Origin: Akkermansiaceae bacterium
GTDB taxonomy: Bacteria; Verrucomicrobiota; Verrucomicrobiia; Verrucomicrobiales; Akkermansiaceae
Direction of reading: 5' to 3'
Assembly: GCA_019634595.1 (NCBI GenBank)
Contig: JAHCBC010000003.1
Span: 496,001-560,000 of the forward strand
Length of the DNA: 64,000 bases
The position numbers and the translations under genes are program-made. The notes under the pieces were generated by a model. That model did no database searches. It was given only the letters and a program-made list of their open reading frames with translations, and was not told where the DNA came from. Every line of letters starts with the position of its first letter. The first letter of the stretch is position 1. Positions 61,090 through 64,000 of this stretch are shown here, one piece after another.

Positions 61090-62814
61090 ATGGTCGGGGA
61101 AAGAATCGCCCCGTCCATGGATCTGTTCCTCATCGACGCCATCGGCCCGTTTTTCCGGGGCTATGAAAAGCGCCGCATCAACTGGTCGAAGATCCCGTTC
61201 ACGCATCTGTGCACCGGGGAGGACAGGGCGGCCCAATGGGAAACGATCCGGGAGGATCTCGCCCGGTTCGCGACGGAAGTCGTCCGGCTTGGTTACAATG
61301 CGGTCACTTTGGATGACCTTGCCCATCTGGCCCCGCATCCGCTCCATGAACCGAAGATCCGCGACCGCATCACCGTGTTCCGTGAGGAGTTCGCCAGGCT
61401 GTTCGATCTCCTGAAGAATGAATGCGGACTGAAGATTTTCCTGACCTCGGATGTGATCCCGTCCACCCCCGCGCTGGATGCGGCGTTCGGGGGGAATGCC
61501 GTTACGTGGGAGGACTACTACCGGGATCTGGTCCGCGGCATCCTCGATGATTTCCCGCAGCTCGACGGCCTCATCCTCCGCATCGGCGAGAGCGATGGCA
61601 ACGACGTGCGCGACCCCATCCGGACCCGCTTGCACCTCCGCGGGGCGGCGGAGACGAACCGGTTCCTGAAAAACCTGCTGCCCGAGTTCGAAGCCCGCGG
61701 CCGCACCCTCATCCTCCGCACGTGGACCGTCGGCGCACACAAGATCGGGGATCTCATCTGGCACCGCCGGACGCTGGCGGAAACCTTTGAGGGCATCGAC
61801 TCGCCCCATTTCATCGTCTCGATGAAACACGGCGAGAGCGACTTCTTCCGCTACCTGCCGCTCAACCGGGCTTTCTTCCGCCTGCCGCAGCGCAAGCTGC
61901 TGGAACTCCAGGCCCGGCGGGAATACGAGGGCGCCGGAGAGTATCCCTCCTACATCGGCCGGGACTGCGAACGCTTCGCCAGGGAGCTCGCCACGGCGGA
62001 AAACATGGCGGGCATTTCCGTATGGTGCCAGACAGGAGGCTGGCACCGGTTCCGCCGGTTGCCATTTCTGGAGAACGCCGGGGATGACACTTGGATCCGC
62101 CTGAACGCCACCGCCGCCATCGACATCTTCCGCCATGGCAAGTCGGTGGAGGAATCCGTGGGGAATCCCGCCGTCATGGAGTTCCTCACGCTGGCGGACA
62201 CGGTGATCCACGAGCTGCTCTACATCGAGGACTTCGCCCGCCAGAAGCTGTTCTTCCGGCGGGTCCGCATCCCGCCGTTGCTGCATGCCTACTGGGATTC
62301 TCTTTTCATCAACCACGCGGTCCGCAAGGTGCTGCGGCATTTCGTGAAGGATCCGGAACGGGCCTTGAGATCCGCGGAAGGCGCATTCTCGCTTTTTCCG
62401 AAAATGATCAGCCTGGCACGCGAGGCGGATCTGCCGGTGGAGGATGTGGAGCACATGCGGGATCTTTTCGGCATCCTGCTCCTCGCGCGGCGTTACTACC
62501 TGCTGCCGTATGACGGGGAACTGTGCACCGAACTGCGCGCCGCGAAGAAGGCCTACAAGCAGCGCTGGCCGAAGGGCTCCCGCGAACGCTACCGGCTGAA
62601 GATTTCATTCGAACCGGTGAAGGTCACCGGCCGGACGCTGGGCCTGGCCGCCTCCCTGCTCCTGCGGAGAAAGCGCGGCTACCGCCTGATCGACCACATC
62701 TTCACCCTCAATCTGCTCGGCTTCGCCTTCCGGGTGTTCAAGCCACGGGACAAACGGAAGATGCCGAAATTCCTCCGCAAGTCAGCAATGGGAGTGGACG
62801 CCCTCTTCAAGTGA
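61090..62814 (+). CDS. predicted TIM-barrel protein, glycosidase-like, function unknown
   Basis: This protein has 574 residues. The first half reads as a TIM barrel: MDLFLIDAIGPFFRGYEKRR, LGYNAVTLDDLAHL, LDGLILRIGESDGND, RTLILRTWTVGAH, then SMKHGESDFFRYLPLN. Acidic residues lie at strand ends as in retaining or inverting glycosidases. The second half is helical and basic near the end (LRRKRGYRLIDHI). There is no signal peptide. I do not recognise the family with confidence; GH67-like uronidases are a loose comparison. ATG at 61117 is an alternative start. Confidence 0.6.
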   Translation: MVGERIAPSMDLFLIDAIGPFFRGYEKRRINWSKIPFTHLCTGEDRAAQWETIREDLARFATEVVRLGYNAVTLDDLAHLAPHPLHEPKIRDRITVFREEFARLFDLLKNECGLKIFLTSDVIPSTPALDAAFGGNAVTWEDYYRDLVRGILDDFPQLDGLILRIGESDGNDVRDPIRTRLHLRGAAETNRFLKNLLPEFEARGRTLILRTWTVGAHKIGDLIWHRRTLAETFEGIDSPHFIVSMKHGESDFFRYLPLNRAFFRLPQRKLLELQARREYEGAGEYPSYIGRDCERFARELATAENMAGISVWCQTGGWHRFRRLPFLENAGDDTWIRLNATAAIDIFRHGKSVEESVGNPAVMEFLTLADTVIHELLYIEDFARQKLFFRRVRIPPLLHAYWDSLFINHAVRKVLRHFVKDPERALRSAEGAFSLFPKMISLAREADLPVEDVEHMRDLFGILLLARRYYLLPYDGELCTELRAAKKAYKQRWPKGSRERYRLKISFEPVKVTGRTLGLAASLLLRRKRGYRLIDHIFTLNLLGFAFRVFKPRDKRKMPKFLRKSAMGVDALFK

Positions 62815-62830
62815 AAGGGAAGGGATTCCC

Positions 62831-63565
62831 TCAGATCCTTCTCCGGACCGCAGCCGCACCGAGCAGACCCAGGCCCGCGAGCAGGGCCGACGAAGGCTCC
62901 GGCACGATGCTGATGGTGAAACTCTCGTAGCGGCCCGTGCCCTGGGCCCTCACTCCGGCAGATCCTGAAGCAATGGAGGAGTCAGTCACAACGATCGAGG
63001 CGGCCAGCGTATTGGATTCGTCATACGCGTAGGCGGAAATGGTGGTGCCGTTGAAATCCATCACGAGCCGCCACGCCGCGTCCGCGACGTAGGTGGGATC
63101 CAGCGTTACGTTCGATCCAAGCTGCACCGCAGGCGAACCGCCCACAAACTTGTACAACTGGAGTCGCGGGATGCTGCTCACGTTGATGATCCGTGCATGA
63201 TAATAGGTGTTGGACGTTGAAATCCGCCCCGCAAGCCCGACCACGGACCCGCTCGACCTCCTCACGGTGGCCTCAATCGTGAAATCCGTCAGCTCGTTGT
63301 AAGCGATTCCACCCTCAAGAGGCCCTGTGTAGTGGGAGAGGGCATTTATCCCGGTATCCGGATTCTGGTATCGATAGGCACCGTTGTCATCAATGCGCCA
63401 GCCTACTCCGGTGCCGGTCACTGTCCCGCCATCGATCACCGTCCAATCGCCAGGCTGGGTGGCCGTCCCCGGGAAGTCCGTCGTATAGAGAACCGTCGTA
63501 GCCTGGGAAAATCCGGTTCCGACAAGCTGGAAGCCGATAACAGTGGCAGCGAGAAGACTTTTCAT
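62831..63565 (-). CDS. PEP-CTERM exported protein
   Basis: This 244-residue protein has a signal peptide (MKSLLAATVIGFQLVGTGFS) and a beta-sandwich-like body (VGLAGRISTSNTYYHARIIN, like laminin G or concanavalin folds). The PEP-CTERM tail reads VPEPSSALLAGLGLLGAAAV, then RRRI. The tail directs exosortase-dependent anchoring or extracellular release. No exosortase or glycosyltransferase genes are in the window. It is convergent with the TIM-barrel gene and divergent from hprK. Confidence 0.82.
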   Translation of the reverse strand: MKSLLAATVIGFQLVGTGFSQATTVLYTTDFPGTATQPGDWTVIDGGTVTGTGVGWRIDDNGAYRYQNPDTGINALSHYTGPLEGGIAYNELTDFTIEATVRRSSGSVVGLAGRISTSNTYYHARIINVSSIPRLQLYKFVGGSPAVQLGSNVTLDPTYVADAAWRLVMDFNGTTISAYAYDESNTLAASIVVTDSSIASGSAGVRAQGTGRYESFTISIVPEPSSALLAGLGLLGAAAVRRRI

Positions 63566-63704
63566 GGGGTTTCTGGGATTTCGGGCAATGAAATGGAGAT
63601 GAACAAGGCCCTTCGCGGCCCGCCGGACTACAGCCATACGTCCGCCAGCCTGATTTCTTTTCGCGTGCCGCGACGTCCCGGGTTTGATTGAGTGGACACA
63701 AGTC

Positions 63705-64000
63705 ATGACCCCACGCGTCAAAACCGTCGCCTCCATCACCGTCGGAAAGTTCTTCGAGAACCATGCCGAAGCCCTCGGCCTCACCCTCCACGGTGAAAGT
63801 GTCGGCTTTGACCGGCCGATCAGCGAACCGGCGATCAACCGTCCCGGCCTGGCACTCGCCGGCTTCTTCTCCTACTTCGCGCCGAAGCGGGTCCAGGTGC
63901 TGGGAAACTCCGAACTTTCCTACCTGAAGAAGCTGCCGGAGGCCATGCGCGCCGACCGTTTCCGCCGGATGTGCGACCGTGACATCCCCTGCATCGTCAT
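63705..64000 (+). CDS. hprK: HPr kinase/phosphorylase, N-terminal part, cut by the window edge
   Basis: The frame is open from ATG 63705 to the end of the window (98 residues). The N-terminal domain pattern of MTPRVKTVASITVGKFFE, then the NRPGLALAGFFSYFAPKRVQ and SELSYLKKLP segments, is characteristic of HprK. HprK phosphorylates HPr on a serine in the carbon-catabolite control of the phosphotransferase system, and in many bacteria without a full PTS it has other roles. The kinase domain is not in view. Confidence 0.85.
   Translation, partial: MTPRVKTVASITVGKFFENHAEALGLTLHGESVGFDRPISEPAINRPGLALAGFFSYFAPKRVQVLGNSELSYLKKLPEAMRADRFRRMCDRDIPCIV

Overview
The window looks like a piece of a Verrucomicrobiota chromosome, probably Akkermansiaceae or a Luteolibacter-like lineage. 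This is inferred, not searched. The reasons are the high GC content, a PEP-CTERM exported protein, two secreted proteins with SHD1-like domains, a secreted protein with calcium-binding type-3 repeats, a small XRE regulator of a type common in this phylum, cytochrome c/PA14 and beta-propeller partners, and many GTG starts with weak Shine-Dalgarno sequences. No rRNA, insertion sequence, prophage or CRISPR array was seen. Most of the window is core chromosome with small lineage-specific islands.

Layout. 1-3.9 kb: the tail of an oxidoreductase, a nucleotidyltransferase pair, a lipoprotein, a TrhO-RluA fusion and mscL. 3.9-7.5 kb: creC-creB, divergent from a GntP permease, with a striking CreB-type direct repeat between them. 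7.5-11.4 kb: a SirB1-like protein, a SMUG1-type glycosylase, heme O synthase and a secreted metallopeptidase. 11.4-16.5 kb: a tightly overlapping three-gene exported operon divergent from an XRE regulator. 16.6-18.9 kb: gltX and aroE. 18.9-23.3 kb: an Hsp70 paralogue followed by two membrane proteins that appear related to each other. 23.4-28 kb: an AraC regulator with a Fur-like box, recO, a TPR protein, and ispF-suhB-coaB. 28-36.3 kb: aminotransferase, porin, a LysR/MFS/HAD module, aldo-keto reductase, def and an SPF-repeat protein. 36.4-41.4 kb: 5-oxoprolinase and a secreted hydrolase.

41.6-54.8 kb, all minus strand, is the classic translation and transcription cluster: tRNA-Thr, tuf, tRNA-Trp, secE, nusG, rplK, rplA, rplJ, rplL, rpoB, rpoC, ending in a strong bidirectional terminator. 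Several of its intergenic gaps hold GC-rich hairpins. 54.9-64 kb: a YmdB-type phosphodiesterase, an anchored cell-wall amidase, a cytochrome c/beta-propeller pair, a spermidine-synthase-like protein, a TIM-barrel-like protein, a PEP-CTERM protein and the start of hprK.

The least explained parts are the Hsp70 with two related membrane proteins, the XRE-linked exported operon, the SPF-repeat protein and two REPIN-like inverted doublets. The best regulatory predictions are the creB/gntP repeat, the LysR palindrome and the Fur-like box. Start codons were chosen by homology, overlap and signal-peptide position and are often uncertain by a few codons.
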